In this document: positions 26,152 through 35,383 of the stretch, one piece after another
Layout: each line of letters starts with the position of its first letter
Position numbering within the stretch: position 1 is the stretch's first letter
Assembly (NCBI RefSeq): GCF_022919175.1
Contig: NZ_CP095043.1
Location: 124,001 to 188,000, forward strand
Reading direction: 5' to 3'
DNA from: Leucobacter rhizosphaerae
GTDB lineage: Bacteria; Actinomycetota; Actinomycetes; Actinomycetales; Microbacteriaceae
Length of the DNA: 64,000 bases
Translations under genes and position numbers: made by a program
Notes under the pieces: model-generated
Told to the model about the DNA's origin: nothing
Databases searched by the model: none
What the model saw: only the letters and a program-made list of their open reading frames with translations

Positions 26152-27674
26152 CCGTCACCCACCACGTCCGTGTGTACAAGAGCGAGGAGACGCTCCGCCG
26201 CGAGGACCAGCTCGCCTGGAAGATCGCGGAAGTCGCCGCCGACCCGGTCGCCGTCGAGCCCGATGTCGTCGACATGATCATCAACCGGATCATCGACAAC
26301 GCCGCCGTCGCGGCCGCCTCGCTGGTGCGGGCGCCGATCGTGGCGGCCCGGGCGCAGGCACTCGCGCACCCCGTCTCCACCGGCGGATCCGGCGCCACCG
26401 TCTTCGGCTGCGCGCCCACCGAGCTCTCGAGCCCGGAATGGGCCGCCTGGGCGAACGGCGTCGCGGTCCGCGAGCTCGACTACCACGACACCTTCCTCGC
26501 GGCCGAGTACTCGCATCCCGGCGACAACATTCCGCCGCTCGTCGCCGTCGCCCAGCACGTGGGCGCGGACGGTGCCGCGCTCGTGCGCGGAATCGCGACG
26601 GGGTACGAGATCCAGATGGACCTCGTGCGCGCGATCTGCCTCCACCAGCACAAGATCGACCACATCGCCCACATCGGCCCCTCGGCCGCCGCGGGCATCG
26701 GCACGCTGCTCGGCCTCGACGTCGAGACGATCTCCCAGGCCGTCGCCCAGGGGCTGCACACCACCACCGCGACGCGGCAGAGCCGGAAGGGCGAGATCTC
26801 GACTTGGAAGGCGTACGCGCCCGCGTTCGCCGGGAAGATGGCGGTCGAGGCCGTGGACCGCGCCATGCGCGGGCAGACCTCGCCGAGCCCCATCTACGAG
26901 GGCGAGGACGGGGTGATCGCCTGGCTGCTCGATGGCCCGGACGCGGCCTACGACGTGCCGTTGCCCGCCGCGGGCGAGGCGAAGCGCGCGATCCTCGACT
27001 CGTACACGAAGGAGCACTCGGCGGAGTACCAGGCTCAGGCGTGGATCGACCTGGCGCGAAAGCTCCACCGCGAGCACCCCGAGATCGCCGACCCCGCCAA
27101 CGTCGAGCGGGTGGTGCTCCACACGAGCCACCACACGCACACCGTGATCGGATCCGGAGCGAACGACCCGCAGAAGTACGACCCGGCGGCCACCCGCGAG
27201 ACCCTCGACCACTCGATCCCGTACATCTTCGCGGTCGCGCTGCAGGACGGCGGCTGGCACCACGTCGACTCGTACACGCCGGAGCGCGCAGGTCGCGCGG
27301 ACACGGTCGCGCTGTGGCACAAGGTCACGACGGCGGAGGATGCGGAGTGGACCCGTCGGTACCACTCGATCGACCCGGCTGAGAAGGCCTTCGGGGGCCG
27401 CGTCGAGATCACCCTCACCGACGGCCGCACGATCGTCGACGAGATCGCGGTGGCGGATGCCCATCCGCTGGGCGCCCGGCCGTTCGCGCGGGAGCAGTAC
27501 GTCGCGAAGTTCCGGCTGCTCGCGGAGCCCGTGCTCGAACCCGCCGAGATCGAGCGATTCCTCGCGCTCGTGGAGCGGTTGCCCGAGCTGTCGGCGGCCG
27601 AGGTCCGCGAGCTCACGATCATCGCCCGGCCCGGACTCCTCGCGTCGGTGCCGAGCCCGAAGGGACTCTTCTGA
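26148..27674 (+). CDS. prpD: 2-methylcitrate dehydratase PrpD
   Basis: PrpD (508 residues) dehydrates 2-methylcitrate to methylaconitate in the pathway that burns propionyl-CoA. It belongs to the MmgE/PrpD family. The conserved region around [22 protein letters not shown] and [21 protein letters not shown] is typical of PrpD proper rather than other family members. The start overlaps the GntR stop, and its own stop overlaps the prpB start (TGATG). Length and neighbours fit a complete PrpD-PrpB-PrpC set. Confidence 0.95.
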   Translation: MTVTHHVRVYKSEETLRREDQLAWKIAEVAADPVAVEPDVVDMIINRIIDNAAVAAASLVRAPIVAARAQALAHPVSTGGSGATVFGCAPTELSSPEWAAWANGVAVRELDYHDTFLAAEYSHPGDNIPPLVAVAQHVGADGAALVRGIATGYEIQMDLVRAICLHQHKIDHIAHIGPSAAAGIGTLLGLDVETISQAVAQGLHTTTATRQSRKGEISTWKAYAPAFAGKMAVEAVDRAMRGQTSPSPIYEGEDGVIAWLLDGPDAAYDVPLPAAGEAKRAILDSYTKEHSAEYQAQAWIDLARKLHREHPEIADPANVERVVLHTSHHTHTVIGSGANDPQKYDPAATRETLDHSIPYIFAVALQDGGWHHVDSYTPERAGRADTVALWHKVTTAEDAEWTRRYHSIDPAEKAFGGRVEITLTDGRTIVDEIAVADAHPLGARPFAREQYVAKFRLLAEPVLEPAEIERFLALVERLPELSAAEVRELTIIARPGLLASVPSPKGLF

Positions 27675-28585
27675 TGCTGTACGCAACAACAACACCCGCC
27701 GAGAAGCGCCGCCTGTTCCGCGAGCGGCTCGCGACCGGGGAGCTCCTCCGCTTCCCCGGAGCGTTCAATCCGCTCTCCGCCCGCCTCATCGAGCGCAAGG
27801 GCTTCGACGGCGTCTACATCTCCGGAGCCGTGCTGTCCGCGGACCTCGGGCTGCCTGACATCGGGCTCACGACGCTGACCGAGGTCGCGGGGCGCTCGCA
27901 GCAGATCGCGCGCATGACCGAACTGCCGGCGATCGTCGACGCCGACACCGGGTTCGGCGAGCCGATGAATGTCGCGCGCACCGTGCAGACCCTGGAGGAC
28001 GCGGGGCTCGCCGGGCTGCACATCGAGGATCAGATCAACCCGAAGCGCTGCGGCCACCTCGACGGCAAGACCGTCGTCGACGAGGCCACGGCGATCCAGC
28101 GGATCCGCGCCGCAGCGGACGCGCGCCGCGACGAGCACTTCCTGCTGATGGCGCGCACGGACATCCGCGCGACGGCGGAGGGACCGGCGGGGCTCATCGC
28201 CGCTGTGGACCGCGCGAAGGCGCTGGTCGACGCGGGCGCGGACGCGATCTTCCCCGAGGCGATGCGCACGCTCGACGAGTTCGCGGCGATCCGGGCGGCG
28301 GTCGACGTGCCGATCCTCGCGAACATGACGGAGTTCGGCAAGAGCGAGCTGTTCTCCTCGCAGCAGCTCGCCGACATCGGGGTCAACATCGTGATCTGGC
28401 CCGTGTCGATGCTCCGGATCGCGATGGGGGCGACCGGTCGGGCGCTCGACACGCTGAACGAGGAGGGGCAGCTCACCAGCAAGCTCGACGAGATGCAGCA
28501 CCGCGCCGACCTCTACGACCTCATCGACTACGAGGGCTACAACCACTTCGACACGAGTGTCTTCAACTTCACGGTGGAACGCTAG
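27674..28585 (+). CDS. prpB: 2-methylisocitrate lyase PrpB
   Basis: PrpB (303 residues) splits 2-methylisocitrate into pyruvate and succinate. It is a TIM-barrel enzyme of the isocitrate lyase/PEP mutase superfamily. The catalytic loop KRCGHLDGK carries C126. Mg2+ ligands are expected in the VDADTGFGEP motif, and ARTDI is also present. The ATG overlaps the prpD stop by one base. A 43-bp gap with a fresh AAGGAG ribosome site separates it from prpC. Confidence 0.96.
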   Translation: MLYATTTPAEKRRLFRERLATGELLRFPGAFNPLSARLIERKGFDGVYISGAVLSADLGLPDIGLTTLTEVAGRSQQIARMTELPAIVDADTGFGEPMNVARTVQTLEDAGLAGLHIEDQINPKRCGHLDGKTVVDEATAIQRIRAAADARRDEHFLLMARTDIRATAEGPAGLIAAVDRAKALVDAGADAIFPEAMRTLDEFAAIRAAVDVPILANMTEFGKSELFSSQQLADIGVNIVIWPVSMLRIAMGATGRALDTLNEEGQLTSKLDEMQHRADLYDLIDYEGYNHFDTSVFNFTVER

Positions 28586-28628
28586 CGTTCCACCCGAAAC
28601 CTCACGGTCAACCGCTAAGGAGCACGCA

Positions 28629-29839
<1,211 letters not shown>

Positions 29840-29843
<4 letters not shown>

Positions 29844-30616
29844 CCGAGTACACGAGCATCATCACCGAGACCCGGGGGCGCGTGGCGACCATCACGCTGC
29901 ACCGCCCGGAGGCCCTGAACACGCTGAACGCCGCCCTCGTCGGTGAGCTCATCGACGCTGCGCTGACGTTCGACGCGGATCCCGGGATCGGAGCCATCGT
30001 GATCACCGGCTCCGAGCGCGCCTTCGCCGCAGGAGCCGACATCACGGAGATGGCGGAGCTCGAGTACAGCGACATGCTCCTCGAAAGCCCGTTCCCGAGC
30101 TGGGGCGGCTTCGAACGGATGCGGACCCCCGTCATCGCGGCCGTCGCCGGGTTCGCGCTCGGCGGGGGGTGCGAGCTCGCGATGATGTGCGACATCATCA
30201 TCGCCGCGGACACCGCGAAGTTCGGCCAGCCCGAGATCAACCTCGGGGTGCTGCCCGGCTTCGGCGGATCCCAGCGGCTCCCGCGCGCGATCGGCAAGGC
30301 CAAGGCCGCCGAGATGATCCTGACCGGCCGCATGATGCGGGCAGACGAAGCGGAGCGCTCCGGGCTGGTTTCGCGTGTGGTCCCCGCCGACGAGCTCCTG
30401 GACGAGGCGCGCACCGTCGCGGAGACCATCGCCTCGAAATCGCTGCCCGCCGTGTACGCGGCGAAGGAAGCGCTGCTGGCGTCGCAGGAGATGCCGCTCG
30501 CGGAGGGGCTGCGCTTCGAGCGGCAGTCGTTCGCGGCGGCGTTCGCGACGGCGGACCAGAAGGAGGGCATGCGCGCCTTCGTCGAGAAGCGCGACCCCGA
30601 CTTCACCCACCGCTAG
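29840..30616 (+). CDS. Enoyl-CoA hydratase/isomerase family protein
   Basis: This 258-residue crotonase-fold protein has the oxyanion-hole segments [14 protein letters not shown] and [15 protein letters not shown]. The catalytic Glu pair is expected in [11 protein letters not shown] and in [20 protein letters not shown]. It probably hydrates short-chain enoyl-CoA esters and could feed propionyl-CoA from beta-oxidation into the methylcitrate cycle. Its ATG overlaps the prpC stop (ATGA), and a GAGAGGAT ribosome site lies upstream, so it is the last gene of the operon. Exact substrate is unknown. Confidence 0.88.
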
Positions 30617-30705
30617 GCGCGGCGGGTGGCCGTGGCCTCGACGCGAGGTGCCAGAATAGAGAGGTTGCGGCTCGCTGCCGCGATCCGAGGCACTGGAGGA
30701 GTCAC

Positions 30706-31779
30706 ATGACCACGAGCGTCGCCGTAGCCGGAGCGTCCGGGTACGCCGGGGGAGAGCTGCTGCGCCTGCTCGCGCAGCACCCGGAGTTCGAGATCCGCAC
30801 CGTCACCGGCCACTCGAGCGCCGGCCGACCCCTCGTCGAATCCCAGCCGCACCTGCGGTCGCTGGCGCATCTGACCCTGCAGGAGACGACCCCCGCCGTG
30901 CTCGACGGCCACGACGTGGTGTTCTTCGCCCTCCCGCACGGTGCGTCCGGCGCGCTCACCGCCGAACTCCGCGACGTCCGGCTCGTCGTCGACTGCGGCG
31001 CCGACCACCGGCTCACCGACCCGGCCGACTGGGAGGCCTTTTACGGGGGAGCGTTCCACGAGGCCTGGACCTACGGCGTGCCGGAGCTCATCATCGCTGA
31101 GCGCGCGGCGGACGGCACCCCCATCTGGACCCACCAGCGCGAGGCGCTCGCCGCCGCGACCCGCATCGCGGCGCCGGGGTGCAACGCGTCGACCGTGGCG
31201 CTATCGCTGGCGCCCGGCATCGCGGCCGGGGTCATCGAGGCCCAGGATCTCGTCACCGTGCTGGCCGTCGGGCCGTCGGGCGCGGGCAAGGCGGCGAAAA
31301 CCCACCTGCTCGGCGCGGAGCTGATGGGCTCTGCGAACCCGTACGCCGTCGGCGGCAGCCACCGGCACATCCCGGAGATCCGGCAGGCGCTCCGCAACGC
31401 CGGGGCCACCGCGGACCCCACGATCAGTTTCACCCCCGTGCTCGTCCCGATGAGCCGGGGGATCCTCGCGACCTCGACGGCCCGCATCGTCCCAGGCACC
31501 TCGGTTGCGGAGGTCCGAGCGGCCTGGGAGGACGCGTACGCGGCGGAGTCGTTCGTGCAGGTGCTTCCCGAGGGGCAGTTCCCCCGGACGGCCGACACCC
31601 TCGGCGCCAACACCTGCCTCATCGGGCTCGCCGTCGATGAGGCCGCGGGCCGGGTCGTCGTTGTGGCCGCGCTCGACAACCTCACGAAGGGCACCGCGGG
31701 GGCCGCGATCCAGTCCGCGAACATCGCGCTGGGGTTCCCCGAGCACACCGGACTCAGCATGAATGGAGTAGCACCGTGA
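30706..31779 (+). CDS. argC: N-acetyl-gamma-glutamyl-phosphate reductase ArgC
   Basis: ArgC (357 residues) reduces N-acetylglutamyl phosphate to the semialdehyde in arginine synthesis. The dinucleotide motif [15 protein letters not shown] is at the N-terminus, and the catalytic cysteine is C159 in [14 protein letters not shown] 30706 follows a GGAGGAG ribosome site. Its stop overlaps the argJ GTG (GTGA). The gene starts a new transcription unit 89 bp after the propionate operon. An arginine repressor box was looked for and not recognised. Confidence 0.96.
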   Translation: MTTSVAVAGASGYAGGELLRLLAQHPEFEIRTVTGHSSAGRPLVESQPHLRSLAHLTLQETTPAVLDGHDVVFFALPHGASGALTAELRDVRLVVDCGADHRLTDPADWEAFYGGAFHEAWTYGVPELIIAERAADGTPIWTHQREALAAATRIAAPGCNASTVALSLAPGIAAGVIEAQDLVTVLAVGPSGAGKAAKTHLLGAELMGSANPYAVGGSHRHIPEIRQALRNAGATADPTISFTPVLVPMSRGILATSTARIVPGTSVAEVRAAWEDAYAAESFVQVLPEGQFPRTADTLGANTCLIGLAVDEAAGRVVVVAALDNLTKGTAGAAIQSANIALGFPEHTGLSMNGVAP

Positions 31780-32936
31780 CCGTCACGACCCCTCAGGGAT
31801 TTCGCTCAGCCGGACTCGCCGTCGGCCTGAAGAGCACCGGCAAGCCAGATCTCGCACTCGTCGTCAATGACGGGCCCGAGCGAGCGAGCGCGGCGGTCTT
31901 CACCAGCAATCGCGCGCAGGCGAATCCGATCCTGTGGAGCCGGAAGGTCGCCCAGGCGGGGCCGGCGCACGCGATCATCCTGAACTCCGGCGGCGCGAAC
32001 TGCTTCACCGGCGACTTCGGTTACGAGACCACCCGACTCACCGCAGAGGCCGTGGCCGAGGAGCTGGGGTCGGACGTCGACGCGGAGCGCGTGCTGGTGT
32101 GCTCGACCGGGCTCATCGGCACGGGGGACCAGGCGTTCCGCGACAAGATCCTCGGCGGCGTGCCCACCCTGGTCGCGGCGCTCAGCGCGGACGACACGGT
32201 CGCCCCCGCCGCGATCCTCACCACCGACTCCGTCGAGAAGACCGCCGTGCACACCGCGGACGGCTGGACCATCGGGGCGATGGCCAAGGGCGCCGGCATG
32301 CTGGCTCCGGGCCTCGCGACGATGCTCGTGGTGATCACCACCGACGCGCGGCTCGATGGTGCGGCGCTCGATCGTGCGCTGCGGCGGGCGACGGCGGTCA
32401 GCTTCGACCGCCTCGACTCCGACGGCTGCATGTCCACGAACGACCAGGTGACCCTGCTCGCGAGCGGCGCCTCCGGCATCACTCCCGACGAGGAGGAGTT
32501 CGCCGAGGCGCTCGCCACGGTGTGCGACGGGCTCGCCGTCCAGCTGCAGGCCGACGCCGAGGGTGCGGGCCACGACATCGACATCGAGGTCGTCGGTGCC
32601 GCGAGTGTCGCGGATGCCACCGAGGTCGGCCGATCCGTCGCCCGCAACAACCTGTTCAAGGCCGCGATCTTCGGCAACGATCCGAACTGGGGCCGGGTGC
32701 TGGCAGCCATCGGCACGACCGAGGCGGCGTTCGACCCGTACCAGGTCGATGTCAGCTTCAACGGGATCCGGCTGTGCCACGCGGGTGCCCCGGACCGCCC
32801 CGTCGAGGAGTGCGACCTGACCCCGCGGAAGACCCAGGTGCGCATCGAATTGTTCGCGGGGGAGCACACCGCGACCATCCGCACCAACGACCTGACTCAT
32901 GACTACGTGCATGAGAACAGCGCGTACTCGAGCTAG
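31776..32936 (+). CDS. argJ: Bifunctional ornithine acetyltransferase / N-acetylglutamate synthase ArgJ
   Basis: ArgJ (386 residues) recycles the acetyl group from N-acetylornithine to glutamate and, in bifunctional forms, also uses acetyl-CoA. It is made as one chain that cuts itself before a threonine; the site is A181-T182 in [28 protein letters not shown] and [15 protein letters not shown] are typical family segments. The GTG start overlaps argC. Whether it is mono- or bifunctional cannot be told by eye, since no argA is visible here. Confidence 0.95.
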   Translation: MTVTTPQGFRSAGLAVGLKSTGKPDLALVVNDGPERASAAVFTSNRAQANPILWSRKVAQAGPAHAIILNSGGANCFTGDFGYETTRLTAEAVAEELGSDVDAERVLVCSTGLIGTGDQAFRDKILGGVPTLVAALSADDTVAPAAILTTDSVEKTAVHTADGWTIGAMAKGAGMLAPGLATMLVVITTDARLDGAALDRALRRATAVSFDRLDSDGCMSTNDQVTLLASGASGITPDEEEFAEALATVCDGLAVQLQADAEGAGHDIDIEVVGAASVADATEVGRSVARNNLFKAAIFGNDPNWGRVLAAIGTTEAAFDPYQVDVSFNGIRLCHAGAPDRPVEECDLTPRKTQVRIELFAGEHTATIRTNDLTHDYVHENSAYSS

Positions 32937-32945
32937 GAGCGCTCC

Positions 32946-33854
32946 ATGACCACCACCACTCACCGCCTCGCCCACGAGCAGGCCGCGGCCAAGGCCGAGG
33001 TCCTGATCGAGTCGCTGCCGTGGCTGAAGAAGTTCCGCGACGCCATCATGGTGATCAAATTCGGCGGCAACGCCATGGTCGATGACGCGCTCATGCGCGC
33101 GTTCGCCGAGGACGTCGTCTACCTGCGGCACACCGGTATCCGCCCGGTCGTGGTGCATGGCGGTGGCCCCCAGATCAACGCCATGCTCGCGCGGCTCGGG
33201 ATCGAGAGCGAGTTCAAGGGCGGCTATCGCGTGACGACTCCGGAGACGATGGAGGTCGTGCGCATGGTGCTGACCGGCAAGGTGAACCCCGAGCTGGTCG
33301 ACGAGATCAACGCGCACGGGCCGCTCGCGGCGGGTACGACGGGCGAGGACGCCGGGCTGTTCATCGGCCGACGTCGTCCGCCGATCGACGTCGACGGAGA
33401 GCTCGTCGATCTCGGGCTCGTCGGTGATGTGGTCGGCGTGCGCACCGACCCCGTGCTCGCGCTCCTCGACGCCGGGCTCATCCCCGTGGTGTCGTCGATC
33501 GCGCCCGATATGGATCGGCCCGGGGACTCCCTGAACATCAACGCGGACGCGGCTGCGAGCGCGCTCGCCACGGCGCTCGGCGCGGAGAAGCTCGTGATCC
33601 TCACCGACGTGGCCGGGCTCTACGCCAACTGGCCCGATCGCGATTCGCTCGTCTCCTCGATCACGGCGAGCGAGCTGGAGGGCATGCTGCCGAGCCTCGA
33701 GTCCGGCATGATCCCGAAGATGCGGGCATGCCTCGACGCCGTCGAAGGCGGGGTGAGCAAGGCCGCGATCATCGACGGACGCGAGCCGCACTCGGTGCTC
33801 CTCGAGATCTTCACGGAGCGCGGGATCGGCACCGAGGTCACGCCGAACGCCTGA
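32946..33854 (+). CDS. argB: N-acetylglutamate kinase ArgB
   Basis: ArgB (302 residues) phosphorylates N-acetylglutamate. Motifs include [11 protein letters not shown] and [13 protein letters not shown] for the nucleotide and acetylglutamate sites, and [26 protein letters not shown] for the second half. The long N-terminal helix (residues 1-30) suggests the hexameric, arginine-sensitive type. It starts 9 bp after argJ. The usual next gene, argD, is missing: argB ends inside the first unit of a 16-nt tandem repeat and is followed by a prepilin peptidase gene. Confidence 0.96.
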   Translation: MTTTTHRLAHEQAAAKAEVLIESLPWLKKFRDAIMVIKFGGNAMVDDALMRAFAEDVVYLRHTGIRPVVVHGGGPQINAMLARLGIESEFKGGYRVTTPETMEVVRMVLTGKVNPELVDEINAHGPLAAGTTGEDAGLFIGRRRPPIDVDGELVDLGLVGDVVGVRTDPVLALLDAGLIPVVSSIAPDMDRPGDSLNINADAAASALATALGAEKLVILTDVAGLYANWPDRDSLVSSITASELEGMLPSLESGMIPKMRACLDAVEGGVSKAAIIDGREPHSVLLEIFTERGIGTEVTPNA

Positions 33855-33908
33855 GTCTGCGAACGCCTGAGTCTGCGGGCGCCTGCGTCTGCGATCGCCT
33901 GAGTCTGC
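33845..33908. repeat. Four tandem 16-nt repeats covering the argB stop codon
   Basis: Units at 33845, 33861, 33877 and 33893 follow the consensus GAACGCCTGAGTCTGC. Units 1 and 2 are identical, unit 3 differs at three positions and unit 4 at one. The argB TGA stop is inside unit 1, so slippage would change the 3' end spacing but not the protein. No ORF or mobile element is involved. Confidence 0.9.
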
Positions 33909-33918
33909 GGGTAGGTTC

Positions 33919-33956
33919 TCCACAGGCGCTGACCGGGGTCGAACGCTGCCTGTGGA
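33919..33956. other. Inverted repeat TCCACAGGC / GCCTGTGGA between argB and the prepilin peptidase gene
   Basis: Two 9-nt perfect arms (33919-33927 and 33948-33956) close a 20-nt loop. It could be a weak terminator for argCJB. The flanking 9-mers TTCTCCACA and, inverted, GTTTCCACA also resemble DnaA boxes, each with one or two mismatches. Confidence 0.4.
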
Positions 33957-33985
33957 AACCCACGGCGGGATCCGTGCGGTGCGGC

Positions 33986-33991
33986 CAGGCT
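33986..33991 (+). promoter_or_regulatory. -10-like hexamer CAGGCT before prepilin peptidase gene
   Basis: CAGGCT ends 6 nt before ATG 33998, the spacing of the other leaderless candidates. The first base is not T, so support is modest. Confidence 0.3.
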
Positions 33992-33997
33992 GGTCGT

Positions 33998-34555
33998 ATG
34001 CTCCCGGATCCCGTGCTCCTGCAGTTCCTCGCCATCGCGTGGGGCGGCATCGTCTCGGCCGTTGCGGTGCGCTCGGATGTGCGGTGGCGCCGGATCCCGA
34101 ATCGCTCGGTCGTCCCGGCGTGCGTCGCGGTGCCGCTGCTGCTCGCGCTCTCGGCGCGGGCTAATGCGCCGGGTGACCCGCCGGGCTTCCCGGAAGCGCT
34201 CGCGATGGCCCTCGGCGCGGGCGCGGGGCTCGCGGGGGTGCACCTCGCGCTTGCGCTGCTCGGCGGACTCGGGGGTGGAGACGTGAAGCTCGCGCTCCTC
34301 CTCGGGACGCTGCTCGGGCACTCCGGGGGTGCGATGGCGGCGGCGTGGGGCGGTGCACTCGCGTGGCTGGGTGCCGGACTCGCAGCGCTCACGAGTCGGT
34401 GCGTGCGCCGTGCGAGGGCCCGGGCTCCGTGTTCGGCGGTTCCTGCCGCGCCACCCCCGTCGACGGTATCCGAGGGACTCCCGTTCGCTCCGTTCCTGGT
34501 CGCGGGGAGCTGGGCGGTCATCGTCGTGACGCTCACGGCGGAGCACGCCAGATGA
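33998..34555 (+). CDS. Small A24-family prepilin peptidase
   Basis: This 185-residue membrane protein contains the aspartyl prepilin peptidase core without the N-terminal methylase domain, like TadV/CpaA. The two catalytic aspartates are in VRSDVRWRRIPN and in the GxGD motif GGLGGGDVKLALLLG. About five membrane helices are visible. Such proteins cleave the leader of type IV or Flp pilins. No pilin or secretion gene is in this window, so its substrate must be encoded elsewhere. The start is ATG 33998; the longer frame upstream is antisense-like and runs through the repeat region. Confidence 0.82.
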   Translation: MLPDPVLLQFLAIAWGGIVSAVAVRSDVRWRRIPNRSVVPACVAVPLLLALSARANAPGDPPGFPEALAMALGAGAGLAGVHLALALLGGLGGGDVKLALLLGTLLGHSGGAMAAAWGGALAWLGAGLAALTSRCVRRARARAPCSAVPAAPPPSTVSEGLPFAPFLVAGSWAVIVVTLTAEHAR

Positions 34556-34573
34556 ACGGAGTGTGGCAAGCAG

Positions 34574-34587
34574 CCGAGAATTCTCGG
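34574..34587. promoter_or_regulatory. Perfect 14-nt palindrome CCGAGAATTCTCGG upstream of the sugar-phosphorylase operon
   Basis: This is a fully symmetrical 14-mer 65 bp upstream of the beta-phosphoglucomutase gene. It is a candidate operator for a sugar-responsive repressor. The regulator is not encoded next to it. Confidence 0.5.
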
Positions 34588-34639
34588 TGCGGTGCCTCGG
34601 AACACGACCCTCGGCTACCGCGGCGCCCCGGGATCTGAC

Positions 34640-34645
34640 TAGCCT
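34640..34645 (+). promoter_or_regulatory. -10 hexamer TAGCCT for leaderless HAD gene
   Basis: TAGCCT ends 6 nt before GTG 34652, although a GGAGG stretch also lies between them and could serve as a ribosome site if transcription starts further upstream. Confidence 0.4.
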
Positions 34646-34651
34646 GGAGGG

Positions 34652-35383
34652 GTGACGCCAGCTTCCGTGCAGCCCCTTCACCTGACCGACTACGACGCCT
34701 ACCTGTTCGACCTCGACGGGGTCATCACCCCCACGGTCGAGGTGCACCGACGGGCGTGGGCGGAAACCTTCGCCGAGGTCTTCTCCGCTCGGGCCGTGGC
34801 CCCGTACGTCGACGCGGACTACTTCGCGTCGCTCGACGGTCGGCCGCGCTTCGCGGGGGTGGAGGTGCTGCTCGCGACGCGCGGCATCGTGCTGCCCGAG
34901 GGGTCCGATCTCGATGACGGACTCGACACGGTGCGGGGCATCGGCCACCGCAAGAACCGGGTGTTCACCGAGGTGCTGGAGCGCGACGGCATCGCCGCAT
35001 ACCCCGGAACACTACGCCTCCTCGATCGCTTGGACGCGCTCGGTGCGATGCTCGGCGTCGTCTCGAGCTCGCGCAACGCGGAGGCTGTGCTGCGCGCGGC
35101 GGGGCTGCGCGACCGCTTCCGGGTGGTCGTGGACGGCGAGGTTGCGGCTCGGGAGCACCTGCCCGGGAAGCCCGCGCCCGACACCTTCCTGCGCGCGGCG
35201 CAGCTGCTGTCGGTCGACCCCGCGCGCAGTGTTGTGCTGGAGGACGCGGCCTCGGGGATCGCGGCGGGCCGCGCCGGTGGGTTCGCGTGTGTGGTCGGCG
35301 TGGATCGCGGCGCGGGCGCGGCGGCGCTCAGCGACGCCGGGGCCCACATCGTGGTGCAGGATCTCGAGGAGCTGGTGGCATGA
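34652..35383 (+). CDS. HAD-family beta-phosphoglucomutase
   Basis: This 243-residue HAD enzyme most likely converts beta-glucose 1-phosphate to glucose 6-phosphate. The nucleophile motif is YLFDLDGVITPT. GVVSSSRNAEAVLRAAG is motif II, and the Lys and acidic motifs follow in GKPAPDTFLRAAQLL and VVLEDAASGIAAGRAGG. Its stop overlaps the start of the GH65 phosphorylase gene (ATGA). This pair is a classic unit: GH65 enzymes release beta-glucose 1-phosphate, which the mutase feeds into glycolysis. Confidence 0.88.
   Translation: MTPASVQPLHLTDYDAYLFDLDGVITPTVEVHRRAWAETFAEVFSARAVAPYVDADYFASLDGRPRFAGVEVLLATRGIVLPEGSDLDDGLDTVRGIGHRKNRVFTEVLERDGIAAYPGTLRLLDRLDALGAMLGVVSSSRNAEAVLRAAGLRDRFRVVVDGEVAAREHLPGKPAPDTFLRAAQLLSVDPARSVVLEDAASGIAAGRAGGFACVVGVDRGAGAAALSDAGAHIVVQDLEELVA

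Noticed and set aside
33910..33960. Replication origin from two DnaA-box-like 9-mers
   Set aside because: There are only two imperfect boxes, no AT-rich unwinding region, and no dnaA/dnaN nearby; more likely a hairpin.
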